Positions 33,961 to 46,811 are shown, counted from the stretch's first letter. The stretch is 64,000 nt of DNA from Ictalurus punctatus (GCF_001660625.3 NC_071284.1:4784501-4848500); one strand, 5' to 3'. Made by a program: numbers and translations. Notes: generated by a model from the letters alone, not told the origin.

Positions 33961-35394
33961 TATTTTTTTATTTTTTTTGCTAATCTAGTCAGGCGCATCT
34001 ATTAGCTTTTTCTTAAATCTGATTTTATCTCGGTAAGTGTTACAAATGGGTGCTCTCAGGATGCAACCGCTTGGAGAGTCCTGGAGTAATTTTCTGAAAG
34101 ACACAACCATAAGTGAGAAATTTGACTCTGCAGGATGTTCCACTGTGTCTGTAGGAAAATAAGTCCTCGTTCATGTCGTTAACCCACTATTTGAATATGC
34201 TCTGATGCTTATTTGGAGTAGATTTTCTCTCGGCCCAACCTCTTTTAACGCTGTCCGCTATTTGTTTGAGCTCTCCGTCTTTTGAGAGCTTCTGTAGCCA
34301 AACCCAAAAGAGCACACCAATTCAAAAGAAGGCCTCTATAAAGACATCCTGATAGTTCTAAAGTCAGCCTATTATCTCTTTGTCTGTCTGGTGGCGTTAG
34401 TCTCAATGTCATCGATCCTTTGCGCTTGCTTTTCATGCTAGAATTGGCCGCACACCTCTCCGTAAGTCCCCTGGACAGTCAGCTTTAAATTCAGAAATAA
34501 AGACTTGCTGTATCTATTTTTTTTCCCCCCTTTCACCTGAGAATCCCGTGAAGAATCAATTTCCGCAGCTGCTGGAGGGTTTTGACTTCAGCATGCCAGA
34601 CTTTCCCCTTACTGCCTCAATTACTGTGCTGCCAAACACCCCAAAGAGCATTATGTCTGAGCTTTGGCATCAGGACCATAGTGTGCGTGTGTGTGTGTGT
34701 ATGTGGTAGCACAAAGTAATCCTGAAGCAGGCACACAGCCCATGGCACTCGTGGCGTATACACATTTTCAAGCCAACCTCCACTCGGCTGTCCACGCTCT
34801 TCTATTTCTTTTTCTTCATTTGCCCACTTACCCTCTTCAGTCTGGTGATTACATAAGTGCTGGAGCTCTTTCTCCTGGCTAGTGGGAGGATAATTGAAAA
34901 GGAGAGTCGGGATGAAAGCGACTTTTATTTATTTATTTTTTTATTTTTTTTTTATTTTTCGGCTCTCTCGGTTCAGCGTAATAGCACAGGAAGACACCCG
35001 GAGAAGGAGAATGAGCCACAGTGAGTGGGTTGGAAGAGAATGAAATGGCCCAGGCTTTTTAAATGGGGCTGTGAGTAGGAAAGTAGGTATGTGCTGATAT
35101 TAAATGCTCACATAATCATGATAAGTACCTAAGCACTTTTATTGCTGTATGATGAAATGAACCTTGGCAGGCAGCATCACTGGCGATCAGAACTTGTAGC
35201 TGCACTCGTTGGAGGGCTTTTAAAACGCGATGCTTCCATCAATTTGGCGTAGGTACCCTAGAAGAAAATGGTCCTTGAGCTGCCTTTAAACGAGGATAGT
35301 CTTTTTATCTTTCGAGGAAATCAGGCTCGATGATCAGGTGCGGCCTTCTTAAACAGGAACCTCCCATTTAAATCACTAGTATCATGATAGTTTT
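33961..35394. other. Non-coding DNA
   Basis: A short (GT)n at 34685-34703 and TTTA/T-runs at 34926-34960. Balanced, repeat-free parts at 34540-34690 could be conserved elements, but nothing here proves it. Confidence 0.4.
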
Positions 35395-35645
35395 CTCGTT
35401 TAAAATTGTCGTCTAGCCGAGCATCTTATCATGCTCTCATCAAGCTCGTAGTGTCTGCTCGACGATGCATTTGGTCCCTTTCTAGAACCTTCGGACTGAG
35501 GGTTTATACCTTTGCGCCTCTAGCACCCAATTCCAAATCGTGTACGGTCGCACTACTTGTACTCTGCTTGATGTATGGTATCGCTTTGCTGGTATTTCCT
35601 CAGCTGGAAGTCACTTTGGATAAAAGCATCTGCTAAATGAATAAA
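35395..35645 (+). mobile_element. L2-type retroposon 3' end
   Basis: Ends 'tcactttggataaaagcatc' and 'tgctaaatgaataaatgg', the conserved 3' tail of L2-clade LINEs and of SINEs moved by them. The upstream 200 bases ('cttcggactgagggtttata') read like L2 3' coding/UTR debris with no intact frame. Confidence 0.6.
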
Positions 35646-36748
35646 TGGAAATTTGATGGTGGATCTGTTTTTAGAAAGCTAGAATGGTACACCGTTAAGA
35701 ACCTTCAAAGAACCTTTTTTTTTTCCCCGCTCCGAAGTCTGTCTTCATCCCACTCTTTAAGATTGCACTAAATATTCGCAATCATATTTGCGACAATATT
35801 GTGCACGCCTATAGCCGAGTCCGTCGTGCAGCTCGCCTCCTGCTGTGCTGTTTGTCGAGGCGCTGCTGCTGAAATACGGCGCGATTACATTTCTTCGTAG
35901 AGAATCCGATGTGCTCGCTCAACCTTCACTAGATACAGTATTTATGACTGCACACAGTGGAGAGCATGCATGCGTGTGATTTGTATATAAGCATTTTTCT
36001 GTCAGTCTCTGGCACGCTCATAAAACATTCTACATATCTGCACGTAAGCTTCAGCTTCATAGTCTCTCTCTTAGAGATTAAGGTCAGGCCAAACCCGCAT
36101 GCTGCTTTGTACACTGTCTCGGTTTCCTGATAACAGTGCAGAGCAGTGGCGTGCCGGAGCGATAAGGCAAACGCGCGTCTGGACAGCGTGTAGAACATCA
36201 AATGTTTCTCTTTGCTGTCTTTTTAAAGGCAAATCCATTATAAAATCCATTATATTTGCCTTTTCACTTCCTTTTTCAGCTGTCAGTTCAAAGCATCTGA
36301 GCGCTGACGCAGGTTAATAGGGTCACATGGACACTGATGCGAGGCTGAGCGATGCTGTGTGATGGATTGGGTGATTTTTATTTCTTTACCCCCCCCCTTA
36401 CTGACTATGTCTACATGCAAAGAGTTTCACCAGTCCAGATGAATTCATTACAACGATAGATTCCCGATCAACTAAACCTAGGAATGCAGTGTATCCTAAC
36501 GTGGACACGGCGTCATTCATATGCGCGTTACGTGTAATCCGATCTAAAGTTATGCACATGTCTGGAGGGAGGTTTAGTACCAGTATTACCATAACAACGA
36601 GAAATGCATGAGTCAGCTGTTTAGTCATGCTGCTCGTGATGGTAACGAATTTAAATTATTTATGTCTCAGCAAAACGTCACCCAATTGGGATTATAAAAT
36701 GGGCCGAGAGAAGAAGAGCAATCATTTTGCTTAAAGTCTCATATTTAC
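35646..36748. other. Non-coding DNA
   Basis: A small AAGAACC-family scrap lies at 35685-35722 ('gttaagaaccttcaaagaac'). A C-run lies near 36390. No supported exon. Confidence 0.4.
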
Positions 36749-37074
36749 GGGGGCACGGTGGCTTAGAGGTTGGCACGTTTGCCTCGCATCTCCGGGGGGA
36801 TGGGGGTTCGAATTCCAACTCTGCCCTGTGCGTGTGGAACTTGTATGTCCTCCCCGTGCCTCGGGGGCTCCCATCATCAGTCCAAAGACATGCGGTGTAG
36901 GCTGATTGGCATCTCTAAACTGGTCCATAGTGTGTGAATGTGTGTGCGATGGGTTGATAATCAGTCCGGGGTGTCCCCGTCTCGTGCCCTGAAGTCCCTG
37001 GGATAGGCTCCTGGTTCCCCCGCAACCTTGTGTAGGATAAGCAGTATGGAAAATGGATGGATGGATGGATGGAT
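36749..37074 (+). mobile_element. tRNA-like SINE-type repeat with (GGAT)n tail
   Basis: Head 'gggggcacggtggcttagag', a B-box-like 'gggttcgaattcc', middle 'gtccaaagacatgcggtgta', 3' part 'tgggataggctcc', and 'ggataagcagtatggaaaat' before a (GGAT)n tail. This is the most complete copy in the window. It resembles a pol III-derived retroposon. Confidence 0.75.
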
Positions 37075-38074
37075 TTCATCTGGGTGAGCTCTCAGTCTGA
37101 AAACAACAAGAAGTTCGCCCATCACAATCGTTAAAGCCTAGCTGAACAATTTATGAGCTCCGGGAACATGCCAACTCAAGACTTAAGTAGTGTGATTATT
37201 TATTCAGGACAAACTAGAGCCATAAAGGCTAAGAGCTAGGGCTGAGTCACACTGTAAGCCACTGAGTAAATGTTTTAAATGTTTTTTTTTTTTTTTTTTA
37301 ATGCTAATTGAAACCTTTCCAAAGCAAATGCTTCTACTGGCTGCAAAACTTTTTTGTAGAACTTTTCAAACATGATTACCATGCAAAAGTCTAACAAACA
37401 TGTTATATTTATGGGGCAGCAGGAGGGAATAACGGTGTTGGCAGGATAAATCCAGGGCAGTTATGCAGGTATGGCGTCTCTCTTCCCTGTTTTTTTTTGT
37501 TGTTGTTGTTGTTGTTGTGCTGAAACGGCCATATTAGCAGGTCAATTTAAAGATTTCCTGCCTGATCCATTTCCAGAGCAACTCCCTGTGAGAGTCGACA
37601 CTAAGAAAGAAAGACTGGTTCAATAATCAAATTAAAGTCTGACATCTTAGTTAATGTCTTTTCTGTGAGCTCTGTTCAGCTCAACTTCTGTTAGAACTAC
37701 AGAAACTGAAACGATGATGATGATGATGATGATGATGATGGTTTACTTCTTGGTCATAAGATTCTGTGTTCTGTATCATACGAGCTCATGGCTAGTCAAG
37801 ACTGCTAAGTTGTTTGGTTTTTGCACCTGAAAATCGATCAAACAATGTAAAAACTCACTGATCCGCTGAACTTTAAAACCTGCCCTCTCAATCCCCACTG
37901 ACGCCACCACAGCCCGTCTGACACACGGCTGAGAAACTTGTTGTGATTCTGGGTTATGCACTTTTCTGACCACATCACATCAACCACCAGATCCTGCAGA
38001 TTTCTTCTTCACAATGTCGGATGAAGATGCCTCCTGACTAGGGAACCGTCAAACTATCACACAGATTATCACGT
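37075..38074. other. Non-coding DNA with small microsatellites
   Basis: A T-run at 37282-37299, (TTG)n at 37498-37518 and (GAT)n at 37713-37741. Confidence 0.45.
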
Positions 38075-38300
38075 ACACTCTTAGGTGGGGGAAATATTCC
38101 AGTTACGACCCTTATTGATTCTTTGATTTGTTTCTCCAAGGACAGAAAAGGAACCCTGCAAGGTTCTTCAGTTTGTTCCTGTAGTGGAATCCTTAAAACT
38201 TTAAAGTAGAATCCAAAAAGCAGAGGATTTCACTTTACGTATGGAACCGTTAACCATTAATAACCTTCGAAGAACATTTTTTTTTTTTTTTTCTAAGTGT
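38075..38300. mobile_element. AAGAACC-family element with inverted ends
   Basis: Left end ACACTCTTAGGTGGGGGAAA and right end TTTTTTTTCTAAGTGT are inverted repeats. The interior has 'ggaaccctgcaaggttcttc' and 'aaccttcgaagaacattt'. It has the size and shape of a MITE. Confidence 0.55.
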
Positions 38301-38402
38301 TGTCAAGACTTTCCAGACTGCTTTCTTGGTCCATCGAATCTCCTCTAACAGACATTTGAAATGTTGTTCATACACTCCTAAAGCTCTCTCATGGGATCCC
38401 CT

Positions 38403-39329
<927 letters not shown>

Positions 39330-39700
39330 CAGAAAGAGATAGATGTGTGCTAATGAATACACTGCCATTTCTCACAGACAATTAGAGTGGAATATGAAAC
39401 TGGATGGCATTTTAACAGGATTGAAGGTCAGTATCGCTGCCTCTGGTTGGTCCTCCTCAATAGCAGGTTGATGAATCCAGCAGTTAGGCTTCATTATCAC
39501 AGCGAGAGCAGCAAGTGCAGATTTTGGGCGTATTGAGAAAGCAATGAAGCACTTGTCCTTGAAAGTGACATTTCATTCAAAATTCAAGGGTATAAATTAT
39601 CTTGATGAATCTCAGCTCTGAGTGTATTAATCACCAACAGTAAATCAGGAAAGAGTAAACCCGACTTGATCGAGTGTAATTAGAGCTCGTCCGTACTCCA
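39330..39700. promoter_or_regulatory. Candidate conserved non-coding block
   Basis: A repeat-free stretch with balanced base use and clustered homeodomain-type cores ('acaattagagtgg', 'gtgtaattagagctcg', 'gtattaatcacc'). No open frame or splice signals. The inference of enhancer function rests on composition and motif density only. Confidence 0.2.
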
Positions 39701-40556
39701 TTGCGTGACTGTGTGTGTGTGTGTGTGTGTGTGTATGGTTACATTTACATGCATGTGGTGCCTTTGCTGCTTTCATGTTGACACAACAGGATTAGAATTT
39801 TGACGGCGGCAGGCAGGGATGCGTTTAATTAAAGAGCATCGAGAAGGATTTGGACATGGTCTGAAGTCAAGCAGCACGAACGGCTAAGATATAAACGAGA
39901 GAAAATGAGAGCAGGAGTGTGATAGCGCAGGAGAGCGAGATCGAGAGAGGACTCATTTGGAAGATAATAGACAGCACCGGAGCCAGCCATGCAAAATGAT
40001 TGCGCTCATCCCGCTGCTCCACAGTGTACCAGAGCTAATTGGGCTAAAAACGCTTTTTAATTTTTTGTTTATGCTCACGCAGAGCAGTTGGACAACCACA
40101 GGGATGATAATGTTTATGACTCCATTTATTGCAAAAAGACAACTGAGGACTGAGTAAACTAGGGATTTAGCCTTTCCACAAAGTGGGTCTCTATATTTCC
40201 TGGCAGTTACACAACTATAAAGGGAGCAACGAAGAAGGAAACAGGTGTCAAGCAATCAGTTTTATGTGTGTGTCCCTGTGGTTCTATATGCAGCTGTATG
40301 CAAAATTTTGTACTCGACGGTAATATGTAGAACACTGTACTGACTGTGCTTAAAGACCTGTAACATGTAACGCATCCAAGGACTGTGATTGCAAATCCAG
40401 TGTGACTGCCTGTTTCTTGTTTGTGTATTGTATTGATAATAGTCACTTGTGAGTTTGCTGAAAATGGGGTCCCGATTTTACAGTTAGTCACGTTGTACAT
40501 TGACAATGTGTTAAACACTATGTATGTACTATGATATAATACTATCTGACAGTCAG
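39701..40556. other. Non-coding DNA with (GT)n
   Basis: (GT)n at 39710-39734. 39960-40150 again has TAATT cores ('agctaattgggc') in repeat-free sequence. No exon. Confidence 0.4.
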
Positions 40557-41307
40557 TGCGTTTACACGGACAACAATAATCCAATATTAACCCGATTAAG
40601 ACGATACTCTGATTAAGAAACTAGCACGTAAACAACAGTTTTTTTTATGACCTTAATCCGATTGAAGTCATACTCGAAGTAAAGACAAATGGAATTAAGA
40701 CGTGTGGAGTATTCCTGTTTTAGTCGCATTATCGACGTGTATTACAGACACGTACACGCCTTGATCACACTATTAACGTCGGGTGAGAGTTTTCGGCGCA
40801 TTTTGCGACGGGACACGATCACACACGGCAGCGCTCAACCGTTTTACCGAGAGTTCGGCTGCATCCCAAACCGCGTACTTGCCTACTATAGGCCTGTAGT
40901 AGGATAAATACATGCATCTCGGCTACTATATAGTATGCAAGTACGCGGTTTGGGACGCAGCCCACGGCTTCAAGCAGTCGTCTATTTGCGCGTACAGCAC
41001 GACCAATAATTAACCGCACTTGAAGCTTTCGTAAAAATTAAAAATAAAAACACCCAAAACTGTATACGGTACCATAACGAAGACGAACTGTATGTCGATA
41101 CGTGAAATTCTGGAGGGAACGTCGGACGGCGTGGCGCGGTGACGTAATGACGTGTGACGTTCACCGATCTATGTTCTATAACGTAAAACGGGTACATGAA
41201 AGGAGTATTCAAAAAGCGACTCATGTAAACACCTTAATCACAATATTGTCTCATTCAGAATAAGGTCAATAATTAGATTACTGCTGTCCATGTAAACGTA
41301 GTCAATG
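40557..41307 (-). mobile_element. 0.75-kb palindromic MITE, copy 2 (inverted)
   Basis: The reverse complement aligns end to end with 3308-4050: 'ctacgtttacatggacagca', 'ttaaggtgtttacatgagtc', 'ctccagaatttcacgtatcg' and 'acagttcgtcttcgttatgg' are shared. GTCA occurs on both flanks (40552-40555 and 41301-41304), a possible target duplication. Better preserved than copy 1. Confidence 0.85.
40857..40962. repeat. 106-bp palindrome inside MITE copy 2
   Basis: A left arm of 26 bases starting GGCTGCATCCCAAACCGCGT pairs with a right arm ending TTTGGGACGCAGCC, with one mismatch. The centre holds two further mirrored pieces, 'tactataggcctgtagta' and 'ggctactatatagtatg'. This looks like a separate small palindromic element carried by the larger one. 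Confidence 0.8.
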
Positions 41308-41597
41308 TAAGAGGTTTTATTTATTTATTTATTTATTTATTTATTTTGAAATTCTCAAAAATATCTTTTGGTATTCTGATTTGGTAAAGATTCTGTTGTA
41401 TCCTGTGGGGAAAAGATTCTTCTCATTTGGCTTATTGGCTGAGTTTAAGACGTGCAATATAATATAATTTTTTTTTTTTTTTTGTGATGACCATGCGTAC
41501 GTCCTGAAGACACTCCCATCTCTGTGATTTATTCAGAGATAGTTTATCCTGTGTGAATCGATCATAATTACTACAAATGTCCTCTTGCAACGTTACC
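41308..41597. other. Non-coding DNA
   Basis: (TTTA)n at 41318-41345 and a T-run at 41468-41483. Confidence 0.5.
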
Positions 41598-42007
41598 TAA
41601 AGTCCCTGTGAAGTGCCCTGAAACACAAGGCATTATTCGATGTGTTGATGTAATTTCCACTTGGAAGTCAGGGCGGGACGTATCAAGTGGCTCCTCCCCC
41701 TTTTTAAATAGCTAATAGCGTTTATCTTACCTCACAGCCAGGAAACCTACAACTGTTGTGGGCGGGATACTTCAGATTCGACAGAGCATTTGATTGGACA
41801 GAAAACCTGATGAGGACTTAAAGTGCAGAATGATGTCATCACAATTGTAGATCTGTATTGGTGGGGGAGAGGGAGAGTGTAAACTTTGGATGCATATATC
41901 TGCTAAATGTGAATTTTGTCACTGTTTTGGAACACACTTGCTTATAGGTAACCTTAAGGCGAACATATTCATACTCAAACTTCAATTTTGATTTCATGGG
42001 GACTTTA
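41598..42007. mobile_element. 410-bp MITE 'taaagtccctgtgaa'
   Basis: Left end TAAAGTCCCTGTGAAGTG and the reverse complement of right end TTTCATGGGGACTTTA are inverted repeats. The interior ('ggcattattcgatgtgttga', 'cagaaaacctgatgaggact') matches a repeat I know from other fish. It includes 'tggctcctccccctttttaa'. No coding sequence. Confidence 0.7.
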
Positions 42008-42099
42008 ATAGATGTATAGTATTGTCTTATATAGTCTTAAGCATCGTATTTTGTATCAATTTTAATATAGACGTTTTATAATGCTGACTAGCATTCGGA

Positions 42100-42258
42100 A
42101 ATTTCCGTAGTGGGTGAATGGGTGTGCGATTGTGACCTCGATGAGTCCAGAGTGTCCACCGCCTTGTGCCCCGAGTTCCCTATGGGCTCCAGGCTCCCCC
42201 ATGACCCTGTGCCGGATAAGCGGTATGGAAAATGGGTGGATGGATGGATGGATGTAAA
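42100..42258 (+). mobile_element. SINE-like repeat, 5'-truncated, (GGAT)n tail
   Basis: 'gtgggtgaatgggtgtgcga', 'gccccgagttccctatgggc', 'ggataagcggtatggaaaat' and a GGAT tail match the 3' half of 36749-37074. Confidence 0.7.
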
Positions 42259-42815
42259 GCAAAGGGTTGTCACACCAAATATTGACTTTTTTTATTTAGT
42301 TTACTACCGTTTATCTCACTTTATAGTATTTCTTTATCGTAGAAATGCGTAATTTCATTATTTTTGAAGGCATCTTTGCTTTACAGCATTTCTTTGCATG
42401 TGCCCAAGACTTTTGCATAACATTGCATACCCAGAAATCTTATCCCACAGAAAGAAGAACAGTTAGGGGACTTGATCTTATCTTTTTGCTTCATTATCAG
42501 CTTGAAACAAAGCTTTTCAGACTAGGTTATCCCGCCATGAAATTTTCAAACCGTAACACCCCTAGCTGAAAGTTTTACCCCTGGTTAGATTTAGCATGGA
42601 GAGTTCATACATGGCTCTTCCCCATTAGGCATCGGTGCAGAGTTAGAAATCACAACCCAACAGATGGGCATTTAACCTTCTAGAAGGTCACCTGTGTTGC
42701 GCCCATTCATCCACGCAGAAAGGAAGCAGGCCCAGCAACCCATTTACTCATCAGAGGTGTCTAATCCACGGGAGATCCAGATGTTTCTAAGTTATTACAG
42801 AAGGCGAGTTATTTT
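42259..42815. other. Non-coding DNA
   Basis: No supported gene or repeat family. Confidence 0.4.
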
Positions 42816-43170
42816 ATGGTTTTCGATTCATTTATTTCAGATTGTCTTCAAATTAGCTACTGCATAAACCCAACTATTGAACAGCAACAAAACTTAGTGG
42901 GCCAAGCCTCTATTATGCAAATGGAGCAGCTGTTGCTGGAGGAGCCCGGAGGCCCATCACGAGGCACAAAGCGAGGCTTAAGCCATCGCCTACCATCTCA
43001 ACACTCGAGTACTAATAGAAGCTCCTGACATTTTTCCATTCCTTACCTGTCTTGTTTATTCCCCCCCCATCAACCTCTCCAAATGGTCATTTGGCTGCCT
43101 ATCAGAACTCCATCGCTTTGATTGGAATGTCAGATCCAATCAAAGCAGCAGTCCAATTCCATTATAGAAA
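42816..43170. promoter_or_regulatory. Candidate enhancer with POU octamer and paired TCF/PBX sites
   Basis: Repeat-free block. ATGCAAAT at 42915-42922 is a perfect octamer (POU factor) site. CTTTGATTGGA-ATGTCAGA-TCCAATCAAAG at 43116-43145 is a perfect inverted repeat of 11-base arms. Each arm contains a TCF/LEF core (CTTTGAT), a PBX-type TGATTGG and, on the other strand, CCAAT. The spacer holds TGTCA (MEIS/TGIF type). No coding signal. Function inferred. Confidence 0.3.
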
Positions 43171-44281
43171 TCAGTAATGCTCTTTCCACTCACACACACA
43201 CACACACACACTTCCCCCTCCCCCCTCTCATAATTAACCATATGCCATGTGCTAACAGGAGGACAAGTTTGCCGTTAAAGGGGACTAATTAAACTCAAAG
43301 ACAGGAAGGAAATCGGCGTGTAACTTAATGAAGATGACGAGACGGGTGGTTGTGACACATCTGGAAAGCCTGATCATGTGGGATGTGTGAAGCGATAGCT
43401 CTCCACACGTTGATCACTCGTGGACGCAGGACTAATGACTAACGGCGCAAAATTCCGTCCTGCGGACCATCGTTTGCACAAAGTATTAAGACATCAATCA
43501 GCTCATTGATCTGTGTGTCCTGGAAATGTCAGCAAATGATCTGCATCGATTGCCATGACATATATAGTGACTTGAGTTATTGGCTTTTTTTGGGGGGCTG
43601 CTTTTTTCACTTTCGGTGCTGTGATCAGTCTCGTGGAAAACAAACACTGTTGACGGTTACTGGTGCTGAACGGAAGTGCTTTCAGTCAAGCAACAAAGCC
43701 TCGCTTCTGATTTTCTATTTCTGACCGAATGCCTGCCGCAATCCTTTTGAAAAAAATCCGTCTTATTCTGCACTACTTTAGCACAGTTCCCTGAAGAATA
43801 AACCTTGCATGCTCCACATGAAATTCTCTGCTGGCTAAAGAAAAATGAAACAAGTCTCTGAGTTGAAGTGCCTGTTTTTTTTTTCTTTTTTTTTCTGCTA
43901 ATTCTTTTTTCTTTGCTCTGTCCCTTTTCTCTCTCACACAATGCTTTGATTCAATAAGCGAACCTTACTGTGTGACTTCCTCGTACCTTAGAGATTCACA
44001 GTGGGGCATTTACTTATGCACACCCAAGCAGACAAAGCTCTTTCTTTTAAGGCAATTCTCCTTTCTAGTTCGAATTAATTTTCGATCAAATTGGGAGATA
44101 GCTCACATAATTGTTCTGGGTAACCCCCAGGTACTGTTTCTGATGGTTCCAATTATGACCGAGTACCGAAAGCCATCCAGCTGGAGCCTTATTACTGAAC
44201 CGTTGGCCAATGGAAAAGGCGGTTCCATTTTTCTGGTGCCAAAATCTCTGCCACTTTTTTATTTTAATTCTCCCAATGAAC
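43171..44281. other. Non-coding DNA with (CA)n
   Basis: (CA)n at 43190-43210 and a T-run near 43873. Repeat-free balanced parts at 43210-43510 and 43970-44270 (with TTAATT and TGCATAAGTA-like motifs) may be conserved. No exon. Confidence 0.4.
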
Positions 44282-44343
44282 AATAGACATTGCATCACAA
44301 AGCAGCTTTACAGAAATCCGGATACAGATCTAGGTCAGGGGTA
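44282..44343 (+). repeat. Teleost repeat Y, copy 1, left part
   Basis: 'gacattgcatcacaaagcag' then 'ctttacagaaatccggatac' and 'agatctaggtcagg' match the start of repeat Y at 60640-60695. The copy stops here and continues near 45306. Confidence 0.6.
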
Positions 44344-44573
44344 TTCGACTAAAACTTATCTGTCACACTTATGAACACTCACTCTAGTCATGGACCTTCA
44401 TGCTCTCCTCAGTCTCACCTATCCTGTGCTGTGCAATAATTGAACGTCTAGTAACAACTTGTCTCTGATTCTTGTCTGTATTTTTCACCTGCCTCATGTT
44501 GTGATGTATATTATAAATTATGTATGGTTGTAAATTTTCTCCACTTATGCCTGATGTCCAATCCAATTATACC

Positions 44574-44913
44574 CACCCCTGCTGGGGAAAAAAAACAAAA
44601 AAAAAAACACCAATAAAAACCATCACAGAAATTCTAATGGATTCCACGACAAATAACATTACAAACCATCAGCTCTTAACCATTAAAACCATTACCAAAT
44701 GGTTTCCAGTACGTAGTAGGGCGTCTTAAGGACGTAGGTCCTTAATGGTATCCGCTAATCATTACATGCCACCGATAGACCGCAACAAATGAGCAGTAGA
44801 GACCTACCATTACAGGTTCCATTAAAACCAATACAATTCCCATTATAACCATTTAAAACCATTACAAATACTATGAGGGTTTCAATTGTTTTGTTTTTTT
44901 TTCAGCAGGGGTG
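44574..44913. mobile_element. 340-bp MITE 'caccectgctg'-type ends, copy 1
   Basis: The left end reads CACCCCTGCTGGGG and the right end complements to CACCCCTGCTGAAAA. Inner inverted halves are 'aaaaaccatcacagaaattc' against the complement of 'acaaatactatgagggtttc'. The interior 'ttaaggacgtaggtccttaa' is a 20-base perfect palindrome. A second copy lies at 47941-48250. It sits between the two parts of repeat Y. Confidence 0.7.
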
Positions 44914-45102
44914 TTTTGTAGAGGTGTTTCACAGTAGCACTTTGGATTAGAGCACAGACTCAACAGACAAGACATGTTTTGAATTGAACACAGTGAGAAT
45001 AAACGTATATTAACATACGTTGGGGTTTTTTTTGGTCTTTTTACTAGCCATTTTACTAGATCTGCTACAGAAATCGAACTGGTTTGTTTGTAGAAAACTA
45101 AG

Positions 45103-45219
<117 letters not shown>

Positions 45220-45305
45220 CCCCCCATACAGTTATCAGTTCTGCTACAGTATTTGAAGTATCTGAAATACTTTGCTCGGGATGCGTCCTGATCGTTGTCT
45301 GCTGT

Positions 45306-45412
45306 TTGACGACTCTTAATCTAGATCCTTAATGAGCAAGCCAAAAAAAAATGTATTGCGATGACATGAGGAAGAAACCTTGATAAGAACCAGACTCCAG
45401 ATGGAACCCATA
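45306..45412 (+). repeat. Teleost repeat Y, copy 1, right part
   Basis: 'tccttaatgagcaagcc', 'gatgacatgaggaagaaacc' and 'ttgataagaaccagactcca' match repeat Y at 60719-60800. Confidence 0.6.
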
Positions 45413-46229
45413 AACCTCTTTCTTTTATTTGCTCCTCAAGCTTTGACCAGCGTATTCTGTTATCGTTATGTTTCACGGTATTTATGAACATCTGCAGCTC
45501 GACGTGAACCTTCAGCGTTACTCTACACGTCACTTGTCTTCTCCTGTCCCACCTGCTTCCACACAGGAAATAGGCCAATACTGATACTGATCATCTTTTG
45601 CATCAGGCCTGACAGATTTTGTTGTATTCCGCAGGTAAAGTGTGTATGCGTACGTGGGTGTCGTCCGTGTTCGCTAGCAGCAGCTACCCGGCTTCACGTG
45701 TAAACATTATGTCAGTTTTCCCAAAAGCACCCTCCCTCCGGCACAGATGGTTCATGACGTCCCGCTCTGTCGCTCTCTGCTCGTTCAGCAAAGCTCATCT
45801 CCATAAACCAGATGCCTCCGTTAGGCTCCCTAGCGCCGTATCACATCAGCCTGATAGAAACTTATCAGGTTTTGGTCAAGTTGGTGATATCGATCATGTT
45901 TTAATTAAACATAAGAAAACTATTTGTAAGCATGCTCCGTCGACTCCGTAGCTGTTGGTGTATTCTCTGAACCATTGCTGCCATATTTAGAGCATTAATA
46001 CGTCTCGCTTTTCATTGCCGTCAAATAGTAACAGGTGAATGAATGGCAAAAAACAAACCTCAGTATTAAACCCAGTAGTGTGAGTGTGTAAACAGTTGGA
46101 CAAATGATAAATTGATAAATTAGCCTGCCGGTCCAGTCGAAGCTCCAATGTGTTTGCCCAGTGCCATGATTTGGTTGGCTGGAAACGTGTTATCTAATGT
46201 AGCGGTGACTAATGTACCGTATCTACATA
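45413..46229. other. Non-coding DNA
   Basis: 45640-45840 is GC-richer and has an open frame of about 100 codons, but no splice sites or recognised motifs. I leave it uncalled. Confidence 0.4.
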
Positions 46230-46636
46230 CAGTTGCAGTCAGAAGCTTACATACACCTTGCAGAATCTGCAAAATGTTAATAATGTAAAAAATAATAATA
46301 ATAACAACTGAATTTACCCAAATGAACCAGTTCAAAAGTTTACATACGCTTGATTCGTAATACCGTGTGATGTTACCTGGATAATCAGCGACTGTTTTTA
46401 TGTTTTGTGAGAGTCTTCATGAGTTTAACCTGAGCGGTTAAACTGCCCACTGTTCTTCAGAAAAATCCTCCAGGTCCTGCACATTCTTTGCTTTTCCAGC
46501 ATCGTCTGCGTATTTGACTTCTTTCCAACAGACTATATGACGTTGAGACAACCGAGGGACTCGTACACGACTATTACAAAAGGCGCACACATTCACCGAT
46601 GCTCAAGACGATACACGAAGAGCCTTGGTGGGGCTG

Positions 46637-46669
<33 letters not shown>

Positions 46670-46811
46670 CGGGGGGGGGTGGACTGTGTAAACTTTTGCA
46701 CAGGATGATCGTTTTGTTTAAAGTACTGCCCTTCAGAAGCTACATAGGATAGTTATATGTTTCAGAACAAACTAATAGCAGTTCACGTATGTAAACGTGT
46801 GACCGCAACCG
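46230..46811. mobile_element. Tc1-type non-autonomous element
   Basis: TA|CAGTTGCAGTCAGAAGCTTACA at the left, and at the right 'tgtaaacgtgtgaccgcaac' followed by CG|TA, form inverted ends with TA on both sides (46228-46229, 46812-46813). These ends resemble Tc1-type 'cagttgaagtc...agtttacata' termini of fish. The interior has no intact frame and includes a long poly-G. Confidence 0.75.
46638..46679. repeat. Poly-G tract of 31 plus 9
   Basis: 31 consecutive G, then TC, then 9 G, inside the Tc1-type element. It is the longest G-run in the window. Confidence 0.9.

Noticed and set aside
45619..45951. 110-codon open frame in a GC-richer patch
   Set aside because: No recognisable domain, no acceptor or donor, and no coding-type third-position bias.
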